Assembly: GCF_030997045.1 (NCBI RefSeq)
Contig: NZ_CP116899.1
Location: 4,054,001-4,118,000 of the forward strand
Origin: Microbulbifer sp. TB1203
Lineage (GTDB): Bacteria > Pseudomonadota > Gammaproteobacteria > Pseudomonadales > Cellvibrionaceae
Reading direction: 5' to 3'
DNA length: 64,000 bases
In this document: positions 50,435 through 59,130 of the stretch, one piece after another
Layout: the number at the start of each line of letters is the position of its first letter
Position numbering within the stretch: position 1 is the first letter of the stretch
The notes under the pieces: model-generated
The model's database searches: none
What the model was told of the DNA's origin: nothing
Seen by the model: the letters and a program-made list of their open reading frames with translations, nothing else
Made by a program: the position numbers and the translations under genes

Positions 50435-51466
50435 CTAGGCCTCTTCAGTTTGCGGCTCTTTAATGCTCCCCTTTTTTACATCTACATCTTTTTTATTTAT
50501 CAGTTTCTTCCAAGTTGAAACTGCCTTGGGGGGAGGGACGATTAAAGGGTTGCTTCTAATTTTCCTTATCGCTCGTTTAACAGCCTCGGAGTCTTTATAG
50601 TCCTCCCACTTCTTGTCTGGAAGAATATCTATAAAGTCATCAAGAAATAATTGGTCATAATGCTCTAGGTTCTCTCCAATCTTTGCATCGTGTGCAACAC
50701 CATGCATGGCTTTCCCTGCAATTCTTAAAGCCTTAATTGTGTCGCCTTGTTTGTGGTTATTCCACAAATTTTTTATGGCGTCTCTTTTTCTTGAGTTATT
50801 ACTTGATCCGTCGAGTCTGATGAGAGTCCTGAATGAACTGGTCATAGCTTTTAATGGGCGGAAAGCAGGAGCTGGCTCAACGGCTGGGCTCAGAGTTATT
50901 TCTAATTCTTTGTATTCCGAAAATTCATCGAGTAGTTTATCGATATCAAGGTTTCTTACCTTTATGTTAAAATTGAAGTTCCCAGAATATATTTCCCTGG
51001 CCTTCTCTTTGTTTCTTTTGGTGGCTTTTGCAAGCCTGCTTAGCTCTCGAGTTTTTTCTTTTATTTTTGATTCTTTGATGCTGTTGTGTATTCTTTGGAA
51101 TACATTGGCTATATTTACTTTTGAAACTCCGCCATGGTATGAATAAAACATTCCGCACTTGGAAGTAGGGTCCAAGCAAAATATCGATGCTTGGGTGCTT
51201 TCCTGATTGGATTTCAATTCAATTTTATCGATTTCTAGAGAGTTTTTTTCTTTGCGCGTAGCTAAAAGTTTTTTGTCGCCCTTGTAGCAAATTATTAACC
51301 CAACAATAAATTTTTCTACAATATCCGTAAAAATATAGTTGGTGTACCCGTTGGCAGTAATTGGTTTATTTTCTGCGGAAACCATCCAATGAAAAAAATC
51401 ATCGATTGATATCCCATTGGAAAAGGTTAGGTCAAAGCCTATTAGGTTAACTACAGTTTTGGTCAT
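50435..51466 (-). CDS. Unrecognised soluble protein of a two-gene cargo
   Basis: 343 residues, no signal or TM. The N-terminal part is alpha/beta (VVNLIGFDLTFSNGISIDDF, TDIVEKFIVGLIICYKGDKK, SKCGMFYSYHGGVSKV). A basic coiled stretch (KTRELSRLAKATKRNKEKAR) precedes a C-terminal part with KRDAIKNLWNNHKQGDT. AT-rich codons set it off from the host genes. It sits between the integrase and attR, a usual site for accessory cargo, including phage-defence genes. I cannot assign a family. Confidence 0.65.
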   Translation of the reverse strand: MTKTVVNLIGFDLTFSNGISIDDFFHWMVSAENKPITANGYTNYIFTDIVEKFIVGLIICYKGDKKLLATRKEKNSLEIDKIELKSNQESTQASIFCLDPTSKCGMFYSYHGGVSKVNIANVFQRIHNSIKESKIKEKTRELSRLAKATKRNKEKAREIYSGNFNFNIKVRNLDIDKLLDEFSEYKELEITLSPAVEPAPAFRPLKAMTSSFRTLIRLDGSSNNSRKRDAIKNLWNNHKQGDTIKALRIAGKAMHGVAHDAKIGENLEHYDQLFLDDFIDILPDKKWEDYKDSEAVKRAIRKIRSNPLIVPPPKAVSTWKKLINKKDVDVKKGSIKEPQTEEA

Positions 51467-51836
51467 CCTGTAACCTTATTTTTATATCGTGATAAGTTCA
51501 TCTTCCATAAATGGAGATGTGAAAGTAAAAACCCCGGAAGGCCGGGGCTTTCAATTCAATGTCGGACGTCTTGGTTATGACCACGCTTTGGTGGAACCCA
51601 GCGGAGGCTGGTGTCATGAGAGCTACCTCAAAGGGTTGCCGACTGCCGCTACTCACGGCTTAAAGTTATTCATGATTGGAGCTGGCGTCAACCTGGAGGG
51701 ACAGAGCGCCCGTCATAACGGATGCCTAACATTGTCTAGTCCTTCCTAAAGTTGCACGCTGGTAGTGTTTGAGGGGGGGGTTAAGCTGTAGTCAATTTGT
51801 AGACAGTGCAGTCAAAACGCGGTCGGGAAAATCGGC
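51467..51836. other. Island right end, non-coding
   Basis: A strong hairpin CCCCGGAAGGCCGGGG (51532-51547) lies upstream of the cargo operon. An 86-codon plus-strand frame (51489) includes that hairpin and has no motif, so it is not called as a gene. Nothing else seen. Confidence 0.5.
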
Positions 51837-51926
51837 ATAAAAAACCCGCGAAAGCTAGTGCTGACGCGGGTTTGGAGATGGTGCCCAGAGGCGGAATCGA
51901 ACCACCGACACGGGGATTTTCAATCC
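51837..51926. repeat. attR of the tRNA-Phe island
   Basis: Matches attL at 40355-40444. It includes the tRNA terminator hairpin (CCCGCG...CGCGGG followed on the minus strand by T6) and the 3' half of tRNA-Phe through the anticodon arm. Confidence 0.88.
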
Positions 51927-51954
51927 CCTGCTCTACCGACTGAGCTATCTGGGC
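51879..51954 (-). tRNA. tRNA-Phe (GAA)
   Basis: 76 nt including encoded CCA. The acceptor GCCCAGA/TCTGGGC, D arm GCTC...GAGC, anticodon loop ATTGAAAAT (anticodon GAA) and TTCGATTC T-loop are all present. It serves as the integration site of the island. Confidence 0.97.
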
Positions 51955-52066
51955 CTTGCGCTGTTTCCGGGCTGCCCCGGTGTCGCGAGGCGCGTATTAA
52001 ACCCGCTCCCCGGGGCCGAGTCAAGCCCTTGATTGCTAAATAGTTTTCTTGGAAGTGAGCGCTTCC

Positions 52067-52354
52067 TTACCCGCTCTTGCCGCCCTCTTCCGGAGGCACG
52101 TAACCTTCGGCCTCGTCGTAGTGCTCGCCGCTGAGAAACTTGGCCATCTGCTCCGCCAGGTAGGCGCGGCTGGAGGGTTCCATCATGTTCAGGCGCTTTT
52201 CGTTGATCAGCAAGGTCTGGTGGGCGAGCCACTCCTTCCAGGCCTTTTTGGAGATGTTCTCGAAGACGTCCTGGCCCTTGGGGCCGGGGAAGGGAGGCGC
52301 GTCCAGGCCTTCCATTTCCTGTTGGTATTTGCGGCAGAATACGGTTCTTGGCAT
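52067..52354 (-). CDS. yggX: Probable Fe(2+)-trafficking protein YggX
   Basis: 95 residues from MPRTVFCRKYQQEMEGLDAP, the conserved YggX opening with Cys7, followed by PGPKGQDVFENISKKAWKEW and KRLNMMEPSSRAYLAEQMAK. YggX protects Fe-S clusters from oxidative damage. Pairing with mutY downstream of it on the same strand is the classic gammaproteobacterial arrangement. Confidence 0.95.
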   Translation of the reverse strand: MPRTVFCRKYQQEMEGLDAPPFPGPKGQDVFENISKKAWKEWLAHQTLLINEKRLNMMEPSSRAYLAEQMAKFLSGEHYDEAEGYVPPEEGGKSG

Positions 52355-52390
52355 GGGGTTCTCCGTTTTTGGTTCGGGTCTTTGCACCCT

Positions 52391-52464
52391 GTAGGAGCGG
52401 GCCGTGCCCGCGATCGGCCTGTGGATTCAACCACCCCTGATCGCGGGCATGGCCCGCTCCTACA
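52391..52464. repeat. Inverted pair of GTAGGAGCGG repeats
   Basis: TGTAGGAGCGGGCC...GGCCCGCTCCTACA forms a long hairpin between mutY and yggX. Confidence 0.8.
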
Positions 52465-53551
52465 GGGAAGGGGCCGGCGAATTGGCGAGCAATGGGGCCT
52501 GCAGGGCCAGCAGTTGTTTTGCCAGCTTGAGGATCGGGGCCGGCAGGCCCAGTTGTTGCGCCGCCCGGGGGCGGTTGAGTTGGCGCAGTTTATACCAGCC
52601 GCCGCCCGCCTCTGCCACCTGCGCGGGCATTTTCTCCAATCGGACCCACACCGGGGTGATGTCCAGGTGGAAGTGGGTGAAGGTGTGGCGCAGCGGCGGC
52701 AGTGTTTGTGTTTCCGCAGTGCGCCATCCGCGTTCCGCCAGCCATTGCCCCGGCTTCTCCGCCTGCGGCGGGCACCAGAGGCCGCCCCAGATGCCGCTGG
52801 GCGGGCGCTGTTCCAGGTAAATCTGTTCCCCGTGTTCGATCAGCAGCATGGTCGACTCGCGCACTGGCTTTTCCGCGCGGGGCTTTTTACCCGGATAGTC
52901 CCGGGGGTTGCCCTGGGCACTGGCGGTGCAGGCACTCACCAGCGGGCAGTCGCCGCAGCGGGGTTTGCTGCGGGTGCACAGGGTGGCGCCCAGATCCATC
53001 ATCGCCTGGGTGTAGTGGTTGCAGCGCTCCTGTGGCGTGTAGCGCTCTGCCAGTTGCCACAGCCGGTTGGCCACGGCGCTCTGCCCGGGCCAGCCGTCCA
53101 CTGCGTGCAGGCGGGCCAGCACCCGTTTGACGTTGCCGTCGAGGATCGGCGCGCGCAGGCCCATACTGATGCTGGCGATGGCGCCGGCGGTGGAGCGGCC
53201 GATGCCGGGCAGTTCCGTCAGGGCGTCTATATCCGGTGGGAATTCGCCGCCGTGTTTTTCCATTACCGCCTTGGCACACTTGTGCAGGTTGCGCGCGCGG
53301 GCGTAGTAGCCGAGGCCACTCCAGTGAGCGAGTACCTGGTCCAGCGGTGCCCCGGCGAGATCCGCCAGGGTGGGGAAGCTGGCCATAAAGCGCTGGAAGT
53401 AGGGGATTACTGCGCTGACCTGGGTTTGTTGCAGCATGATTTCCGATACCCAGACCCGGTAGGGGGTGATGTTCTGCTGCCAGGGGAGGTCTTTGCGGCC
53501 GTGGTGGTCGAACCAGGTTAGGACGGCTTGTTGGAATTGGTTTGGGGTCAT
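52460..53551 (-). CDS. mutY: Adenine DNA glycosylase MutY
   Basis: 363 residues. Glu37 in SEIMLQQTQV and Asp138 in DGNVKRVL are the catalytic residues; the HhH is ELPGIGRSTAGAI. The 4Fe-4S ligands lie in CTRSKPRCGDCPLVSAC. A C-terminal NUDIX-like domain (MLLIEHGEQIYLEQRPPSGI, WGGLWCPP) recognises 8-oxoG. It removes A opposite 8-oxoG. Its 3' end reaches into the repeat pair. Confidence 0.97.
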   Translation of the reverse strand: MTPNQFQQAVLTWFDHHGRKDLPWQQNITPYRVWVSEIMLQQTQVSAVIPYFQRFMASFPTLADLAGAPLDQVLAHWSGLGYYARARNLHKCAKAVMEKHGGEFPPDIDALTELPGIGRSTAGAIASISMGLRAPILDGNVKRVLARLHAVDGWPGQSAVANRLWQLAERYTPQERCNHYTQAMMDLGATLCTRSKPRCGDCPLVSACTASAQGNPRDYPGKKPRAEKPVRESTMLLIEHGEQIYLEQRPPSGIWGGLWCPPQAEKPGQWLAERGWRTAETQTLPPLRHTFTHFHLDITPVWVRLEKMPAQVAEAGGGWYKLRQLNRPRAAQQLGLPAPILKLAKQLLALQAPLLANSPAPSL

Positions 53552-53623
53552 GGGGTTGCTGCTGGTTTGGTGGTGTGGCGGCCTTACGGCCGCTTGCCGA
53601 GCTGGGGCTCGGCGCTCCCGGCG

Positions 53624-55660
53624 TTAGCGGTTGAACAGGCCCTTGAGTCTGTCTTTGAGTTCTTCGACTTTTTCCTCCACTTTTTCGCCGTATTTCTTTT
53701 CGGCCTTGTATCTGAGTTCCTCGCGGAGCAGGTCGTCCAGGCGGCGGCTGTCGGGTTTGCAGCTGCCGGCACCGGCGTCGTCGAAGCTGTCTTTGCAGCG
53801 CAGGGGCAGCGGGCGGTTGCGCCAGCGCTCGTTTTGCACGGTGCAGCCGTCGGCGGAGGTTTTATTGCCCGTCAGGGACAGGCCCAGGGCGAAGTCGAAT
53901 TCCTGCTGTTCCAGGTCCACTTCGCCGTCGCCGGTGAGGGCGATATTTTCCACCCCGGCGAGTATTTCCTGCACACGAACCTTGTCCCCCTCTACAACGA
54001 TATTGGCGCGCAGGTCTTGCAGGCGGGTGCGGGCGGGCCACTCCCGCTCCGGCAGCGGGGTCTTTTCCGCGTAGCTCACCAGCTGGCACATGCCCTTTTC
54101 CAGGTTGAAGGGAGTGATCGCCAGTTGTTCGCTGGAAAGCTGCACCGCGGCGCGAAGCTGTTTCTGCAACTGTTCGGTGTCTTTGCCGGAGGTCTGCGCG
54201 GTCCAGTTGATATCGGCCTTGCCGGACAGTTGCACCCGCTCGTTGGGGAACAGGGCCTTCTGCACCTCGAAGATTTCCACTCCGGTGAGTCCGCCACTCA
54301 AATCCGCCTGGGCGGACTGGCCGCGGGCGTTGAACTGGCCGCTGCTGTTCAATTGGCCACCGTAGAGGCCGGCGGAGAGTTTTTGCAGCCGGTAGAGGCC
54401 GTTGTCCACGGTGAGTTGCAGTTGTGGCCGGTCTACCTGCAGGTCCACTGCGTTCAGCTGTTCCAAAGACAAATTCAGCTTGGCGGTGAAGCCGCGCATG
54501 GCGGTGAGCGGCAGCGGGGTGGGTTCGGTGGTTGCCGCGGGTGCGGCCTGCTCTTCCTCCTCGGCGGGGGACGGCGGTGGCAGGTAGTCGTCCAGCACCA
54601 GCTTGCCGCCGCGCAGGGTCAGGTCCAGGCCGGGGATATTGTCGTTGCGAAACTGGGCGCTGCCGGCGAAGACGGTATCGTCCAGTTGCAGCTGCAGCGG
54701 GGTCAGGTCGAGTTTTTTGTCGGTGCCCTGGATGTTGGTTTCCAGGCTGAACCTTTTCAGTACCGCGCCGCTCTGGGTCGCCAGTTCGGTGCCGGTGAGC
54801 GTCAGCCAGGGGCGCAGGGGTTCGGCTTCCGCGCTGAGGTTCAGCTGGATCTGCCAGGGCTGGTCGGCGGCGCTGCGACGCAGGAAGCCGCGCAGGTTGA
54901 TCTGCGCCGCGGCCTCGCCGCTCTCCGCTTCGATGGTCAGGGGTTGCAGGCGCAGGCCGTTCAGGCCCTTGTCCAGGGCCAGGGAGCTGTTGAGCTTCAG
55001 CTCCACCGGCTGCTCGAGTGCGTTGCCGCCCACTTCCGCGCTCGCCTGTACTTGCCCGGGCTCGCCGCCGGGTACCAGGTTGTCGGCGCTCACGCGCAGT
55101 TTTTCCACGATGTATTCGCTCTCACTGCGGGCGTCGCGATAGCGGACGCGGCCGTCTTCGATACGCAGTTTTTCCAGGGCGAAGTGCAGGCCTTCCCTGT
55201 CCCCGTCTGCGGGGACGTCCAGTTTTGGAGGCTGCTCCGCCTGTTGTTTCTGTTTGGCCTCTATCGCCTCGGTGATCAGTTCCCAGTTGCCCTGCCCCTT
55301 CTCGTCCACGCTCAGGTCGATCTGCGGAGCCATCAGGACCACTTCCCGGGCCTCGATGCGCTTCTTCAGCAGCGGCATTAGCGCCACGCCGATGGAAATG
55401 GCGTCCGCGCGCACCAGCGGCTGCTCCGGCAGAGGCAGGGGCGCCAGTTGTACGCCCTCGAGCTTGAGGGCGATATTCGGCCAGAGCTGCCAGCCGATAT
55501 CACCATCCAGCTTCAGCGCCACCCCCTGTTTGGCGGCCAGTTGTTCCAGCTGGGGCTTGTACTGGTTGACGTCCATGCCGACCAGCAGCCAGGTGACGGC
55601 GCCGGCGAGAAGCAGGATGAGGACGAGCAGAAAGATCAGACCGCGTGTGATCCAGGCCAT
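53624..55660 (-). CDS. AsmA family protein
   Basis: 678 residues from MAWITRGLIFLLVLILLLAG, an N-terminal anchor; an earlier start would translate a repeat. VNQYKPQLEQLAAKQGVALK and LDGDIGWQLWPNIALKLEGV are the AsmA N-terminal domain, and the C-terminal AsmA_2 segment (LRANIVVEGDKVRVQEILAG) follows. AsmA-like proteins form long bridge-like structures for phospholipid transport to the outer membrane. Confidence 0.9.
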   Translation of the reverse strand: MAWITRGLIFLLVLILLLAGAVTWLLVGMDVNQYKPQLEQLAAKQGVALKLDGDIGWQLWPNIALKLEGVQLAPLPLPEQPLVRADAISIGVALMPLLKKRIEAREVVLMAPQIDLSVDEKGQGNWELITEAIEAKQKQQAEQPPKLDVPADGDREGLHFALEKLRIEDGRVRYRDARSESEYIVEKLRVSADNLVPGGEPGQVQASAEVGGNALEQPVELKLNSSLALDKGLNGLRLQPLTIEAESGEAAAQINLRGFLRRSAADQPWQIQLNLSAEAEPLRPWLTLTGTELATQSGAVLKRFSLETNIQGTDKKLDLTPLQLQLDDTVFAGSAQFRNDNIPGLDLTLRGGKLVLDDYLPPPSPAEEEEQAAPAATTEPTPLPLTAMRGFTAKLNLSLEQLNAVDLQVDRPQLQLTVDNGLYRLQKLSAGLYGGQLNSSGQFNARGQSAQADLSGGLTGVEIFEVQKALFPNERVQLSGKADINWTAQTSGKDTEQLQKQLRAAVQLSSEQLAITPFNLEKGMCQLVSYAEKTPLPEREWPARTRLQDLRANIVVEGDKVRVQEILAGVENIALTGDGEVDLEQQEFDFALGLSLTGNKTSADGCTVQNERWRNRPLPLRCKDSFDDAGAGSCKPDSRRLDDLLREELRYKAEKKYGEKVEEKVEELKDRLKGLFNR

Positions 55661-55686
55661 GGTGCGGGGGTTCCTTGTCTTTATAT

Positions 55687-55761
55687 GTAGGAGCGGCCCA
55701 TGGCCGCGATCGATGGCAGCGTAATCCCAGATCGATCGCGGCCATGGGCCGCTCCTACAAA
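55687..55761. repeat. Inverted pair of GTAGGAGCGG repeats
   Basis: TGTAGGAGCGGCCCATGGCC...GGCCATGGGCCGCTCCTACA arms form a strong hairpin between the TonB receptor and asmA-like genes. Confidence 0.8.
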
Positions 55762-55805
55762 ACAGTGTTGATCGGGGGCATGGCCCCAATTGAAGCAGTT
55801 GCGGG

Positions 55806-57887
55806 CTAGAAAATAAACCTCACGCCCGCTTCAACGCTCCGGCCCATCTCCGGGGCGTAGTCCCGCAGCAGGGAGGTGGAGTTGCGGATCTCCTCGTCCA
55901 GCAGGTTGCGGCCGCTGACAAAGAGCACCGCGTCGGTGTCGCCCAACTCGAGATTGTAGCGGGCGGTGAGGTCCATGCGCGTGTAGCTGTCGGTGGGCTC
56001 CTCGAAGGCGCCAGGCCTGTCCTGCTCGTCGGCCCGGGTGGTGCGCCATTCCCAGCTCCACTGATTGTAGTCGCCGCCCAGGGCCAGGCCGACGCGCAGC
56101 GGCGGCATGCGCGGAACGTCGCGGCTCTCTCCGTCGATGCTATCGTCGAATCGGGCGCGCACCGTGTCGCCGAACAGGGTCAGGTGGAGGAACTGGTGCA
56201 GCGGGACCTTCACCGAGGCCTCGGCGCCGTAGAAGGTGGCGTCGCGGTTGCCGTAGGTATATACGGGGAATTCGCTCTCCGCGTCCTCCAGGCCGGTGTT
56301 GCGGGCGTAGATATAGTCGCCCACCCGGTTGTAGAAGATGCTCGCCTCGATTCGCACGGCGTGCCAGCCGCTGGCCTCCTGGTTGTGGTGGTGGTAGCCC
56401 AGTTCCAGGTTGGCGGAGTTCTCCTTGTCCAGATCGGCGTTGCCGATCAGATAGCGTGCCTCGGCCACGTGGGCGCCGTCGGCGAACAGTTCCTCGGCCA
56501 CCGGTGCGCGCTCGGCGCTGGTCAGGCCCAGGCTGAGGTGCTGGTGTTCGGCGAGAAAGTACTGCAGCGCGGCGCTGGCGCCGACCAGATTGTAGTCTTC
56601 GCCCGAGCCGTTTTGCGGATCCACGCTGACCCGTTCCAGGCGGCCGCCCAGGTCCAGGTGCCAGTCACCCCAGGTGCGCTCTTTCATTACAAAGGCGCCG
56701 GTGCTCTGGGTGTTGGAGGGCTGTATGAAGGCCTCCTCGCCGATGGCCGCGAAGTCCTTGTCCGACAGCTGCAGGCCGTAGGCGCCCCGCCACTCGCCGC
56801 CGCCGTCGTGGGTCACTTCGATGCGGCTCTCCCAGGCCTCGTTGGTAAAGCGAGTGCCCGGCTCGCCCCCTTCCAGTTCCACGTGCTCATAGTCGTTGTA
56901 GCCCAGGCGGAACAGCAGCTTGTCCCAGTACTCGCCGCCGAAGCGGTGTTCGCCCTTGAGGTCGTAGCGGGTTTGCTCCTGGTCGATGCGCACGATTTCC
57001 GGTTCTTCGCCGTGCTCCTCGTGTTCCTCTTCTGCCCCCTCTTCTTCGTGGTGCGCGTGGGCACCCAGGGGGATACCGTAGTTGTTCTCCAGGCGATTGA
57101 TGGAGAAGCCCAGGTAGCCGCTGTCGGTGATCCAGGAGGCACCGCCGCTGTAGCTGTGGGCGCGGGCGTTGCTGTTGGCCACGAAGCCGTCGGTGTTGAA
57201 CTCCTCTTCGTGCTCTTCCCCCTCTTCCTCCGCGTGCTCCTCTTCCTCGTGGTGGATGATCGCGAGGCCGGGGATTTCGGTGTTGTCGCTGTCGCGATAG
57301 ACACCGTCCAGGTACCAGGCCACCTGGCCGGCGCCGCCGGACAGGCGGAAGACGCCGGCATCCTGGCTGTTGCCGGTGTTGTGGCGCATTTCCAGGGCGC
57401 CCTCAAGTTCCTCGGGAATCGCCGTGGGAATGCGCCCGTCGATCACGTTCACCACCCCGCCGATGGCGCCGCTGCCGTAGCGCAGTGCCGCGGGGCCGCG
57501 CAGGATTTCGATTCGCTCGGCCAGCAGCGACTCCACCGTGGCGGCGTGGTCGGAGCTGGTGTTGGAGGCGTCGCCCACGTCCAGGTTGTCGTTCAGTACC
57601 TTGACCCGGTTGGCGCTCTGGCCGCGGATCACCGGCAGGCCCACGCCGCTGCCGAAGGAGGCGTTGGCCACGCCCAATTCGTTCTGCAGCGTCTGCCCCA
57701 GGGTGGCGGAGGCGGCGCTGCGCAGTTCGTCGCCGGACAGTACTGACACCGGCGCGGCCACTGCGTCCGCGGGCTTGTCCAGCGGGGAGACGGTGACATT
57801 GATCTCTTCCAGGGTTTCGGCGGCGTAAACAGTGGGTACGGTCAGGGCGCCGGCAATCGCCAGGGCCAGTTTGCTGGTCTTGTTCAT
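55806..57887 (-). CDS. TonB-dependent receptor, ZnuD-like
   Basis: 693 residues. Signal peptide, plug domain (VSVLSGDELRSAASATLGQT, RIEILRGPAALRYGSGAIGG) and C-terminal barrel ending EAGVRFIF. Two extracellular loops are rich in His and Glu (HHEEEEHAEEEGEEHEEEF and HAHHEEEGAEEEHEEHGEE), which is typical of ZnuD-type zinc receptors. A small His/Cys protein gene lies upstream. Zur control is likely, but I could not confirm a Zur box. Confidence 0.85.
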   Translation of the reverse strand: MNKTSKLALAIAGALTVPTVYAAETLEEINVTVSPLDKPADAVAAPVSVLSGDELRSAASATLGQTLQNELGVANASFGSGVGLPVIRGQSANRVKVLNDNLDVGDASNTSSDHAATVESLLAERIEILRGPAALRYGSGAIGGVVNVIDGRIPTAIPEELEGALEMRHNTGNSQDAGVFRLSGGAGQVAWYLDGVYRDSDNTEIPGLAIIHHEEEEHAEEEGEEHEEEFNTDGFVANSNARAHSYSGGASWITDSGYLGFSINRLENNYGIPLGAHAHHEEEGAEEEHEEHGEEPEIVRIDQEQTRYDLKGEHRFGGEYWDKLLFRLGYNDYEHVELEGGEPGTRFTNEAWESRIEVTHDGGGEWRGAYGLQLSDKDFAAIGEEAFIQPSNTQSTGAFVMKERTWGDWHLDLGGRLERVSVDPQNGSGEDYNLVGASAALQYFLAEHQHLSLGLTSAERAPVAEELFADGAHVAEARYLIGNADLDKENSANLELGYHHHNQEASGWHAVRIEASIFYNRVGDYIYARNTGLEDAESEFPVYTYGNRDATFYGAEASVKVPLHQFLHLTLFGDTVRARFDDSIDGESRDVPRMPPLRVGLALGGDYNQWSWEWRTTRADEQDRPGAFEEPTDSYTRMDLTARYNLELGDTDAVLFVSGRNLLDEEIRNSTSLLRDYAPEMGRSVEAGVRFIF

Positions 57888-57963
57888 CGGTTTTTATACC
57901 TGTCACACAGGGCGGCGGGCGAAAGCCGCCACCGGAATTCGAAAACTATTGGTGTTGTGGTTT

Positions 57964-58254
57964 TTAGAGGTGTGACAGGGAGACGGGCGGCGCGCGGGCG
58001 CTCTGGCGTTCCGGCTGGCAGTCGCGGGGGGCCGGCGCGCCCTGAGTGGTGTAGAGCACCGCCGGCACCGGCTGCGAGAGCTGCAGGGCGCTGCCGTGGG
58101 CGGCGGGCATATGGTTGAAGCACAGGTCGCACAGCTCCACCTGGCCGTCGTTCAGGTGGATATGCTCCGCCCACAACGGCTGTGCTGCGAGCAGTGCAAG
58201 CAGCAGCAACAGGCTGGCCCAAAAGCGGGATTGATGGCGGGGGTACTTAACCAT
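57964..58254 (-). CDS. DUF2946-like small periplasmic protein
   Basis: 96 residues from MVKYPRHQSRFWASLLLLLA, a signal or TM segment. AEHIHLNDGQVELCDLCFNH has clustered His and a CxxC, a metal-binding look, as in DUF2946-type proteins near metal-uptake receptors. It precedes the TonB receptor on the same strand and may be part of a zinc or copper operon. Confidence 0.6.
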   Translation of the reverse strand: MVKYPRHQSRFWASLLLLLALLAAQPLWAEHIHLNDGQVELCDLCFNHMPAAHGSALQLSQPVPAVLYTTQGAPAPRDCQPERQSARAPPVSLSHL

Positions 58255-58369
58255 GGCGCCTATGATAGATGTCGGTGGCCGGGAATCAAGTTTCATCTGT
58301 CACTACCGGGCCACAGGCCGGGTCTTTCGTCTTATAATTCGCGGCTTCCGCCGCAAACAGAGAAAGACC

Positions 58370-58957
58370 ATGCGCAGTGCCAGCGTCAGCCGCGACACTC
58401 TGGAGACCAAAATCAAAGTCAGCGTCAATCTGGACGGGGACGGCCACGGCCGTTTCGATACCGGCGTGCCCTTCCTGGAGCATATGCTGGACCAGATCGC
58501 CCGCCACGGCATGATCGACCTGGATATCACCTGCAAGGGCGATGTGCATATCGACGACCACCACACGGTGGAGGACATCGGCATCACCCTGGGCAAAGCG
58601 ATCACCGAGGCACTGGGGGACAAGAAGGGCATCACCCGCTACGGCCACAGCTACGTGCCCCTGGACGAGGCGCTCTCGCGGGTGGTGGTGGATTTTTCCG
58701 GCCGCCCGGGGCTGGTGATGAACGTGCCGTTTACCCAGAAGCGCATCGGCCAGTTCGATACCGAACTCTTCTATGAATTCTTCCAGGGCTTCGTCAACCA
58801 CGCCCTGGTCTCGCTGCATATCGACTGCCTGCGTGGCCACAACGCCCACCACCAGGTTGAGACGGTGTTCAAGGCCTTCGGCCGCGCCCTGCGCATGGCG
58901 CTGACCCCGGACCCGCGCATGGCCGGCACCATGCCCTCCACCAAGGGAGTGCTGTAA
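58370..58957 (+). CDS. hisB: Imidazoleglycerol-phosphate dehydratase HisB
   Basis: 195 residues, monofunctional. Metal-binding His-rich motifs FLEHMLDQIARHG, DDHHTVEDIGI, HNAHHQVE and the end GTMPSTKGVL are all present. It dehydrates IGP to imidazole-acetol phosphate. First of four same-strand his genes. The ATG follows a 110-nt frame extension that lacks family residues. Confidence 0.97.
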   Translation: MRSASVSRDTLETKIKVSVNLDGDGHGRFDTGVPFLEHMLDQIARHGMIDLDITCKGDVHIDDHHTVEDIGITLGKAITEALGDKKGITRYGHSYVPLDEALSRVVVDFSGRPGLVMNVPFTQKRIGQFDTELFYEFFQGFVNHALVSLHIDCLRGHNAHHQVETVFKAFGRALRMALTPDPRMAGTMPSTKGVL

Positions 58958-58966
58958 TGGCGGCTT

Positions 58967-59103
58967 TGCTCCCCTCTCCCATTTATGGGAGAGGGGCCGG
59001 GGGAGAGGGCAGGCTGGTGCAGGCGCAAAAGCTCAGTATGCGCGCTGCGCGCGCCCCTCTCCCGGCCCTTCGGGCCACCCTCTCCCGCAAGCGGGAGAGG
59101 GGA
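58967..59103. repeat. Palindromic CTCTCCC/GGGAGAG repeats between hisB and hisH
   Basis: CTCCCATTTATGGGAGAGGG and CTCTCCCGCAAGCGGGAGAG hairpins flank a GC-rich centre. Related to the repeat at 2397-2484. It may weaken hisB-hisH co-transcription or stabilise the mRNA. Confidence 0.75.
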
Positions 59104-59130
59104 AGTTTAGGCGGACCTTGGAGGTAAACC

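Noticed and set aside
51489..51749. 86-codon frame at the island right end
   Set aside because: Reads through a terminator-type hairpin and has no recognisable pattern.
52049..53521. 490-codon plus-strand frame opposite yggX and mutY
   Set aside because: Spans two real minus-strand genes and the repeat pair; no motifs.
53528..55381. 617-codon plus-strand frame opposite mutY end and the AsmA gene
   Set aside because: Composition is typical of antisense shadow (Gly/Ala/Val/Gln repeats); AsmA on the other strand has a signal anchor and family motifs.
56184..57746. 520-codon plus-strand frame opposite the TonB receptor
   Set aside because: Shadow frame of a gene with unmistakable plug and barrel motifs.
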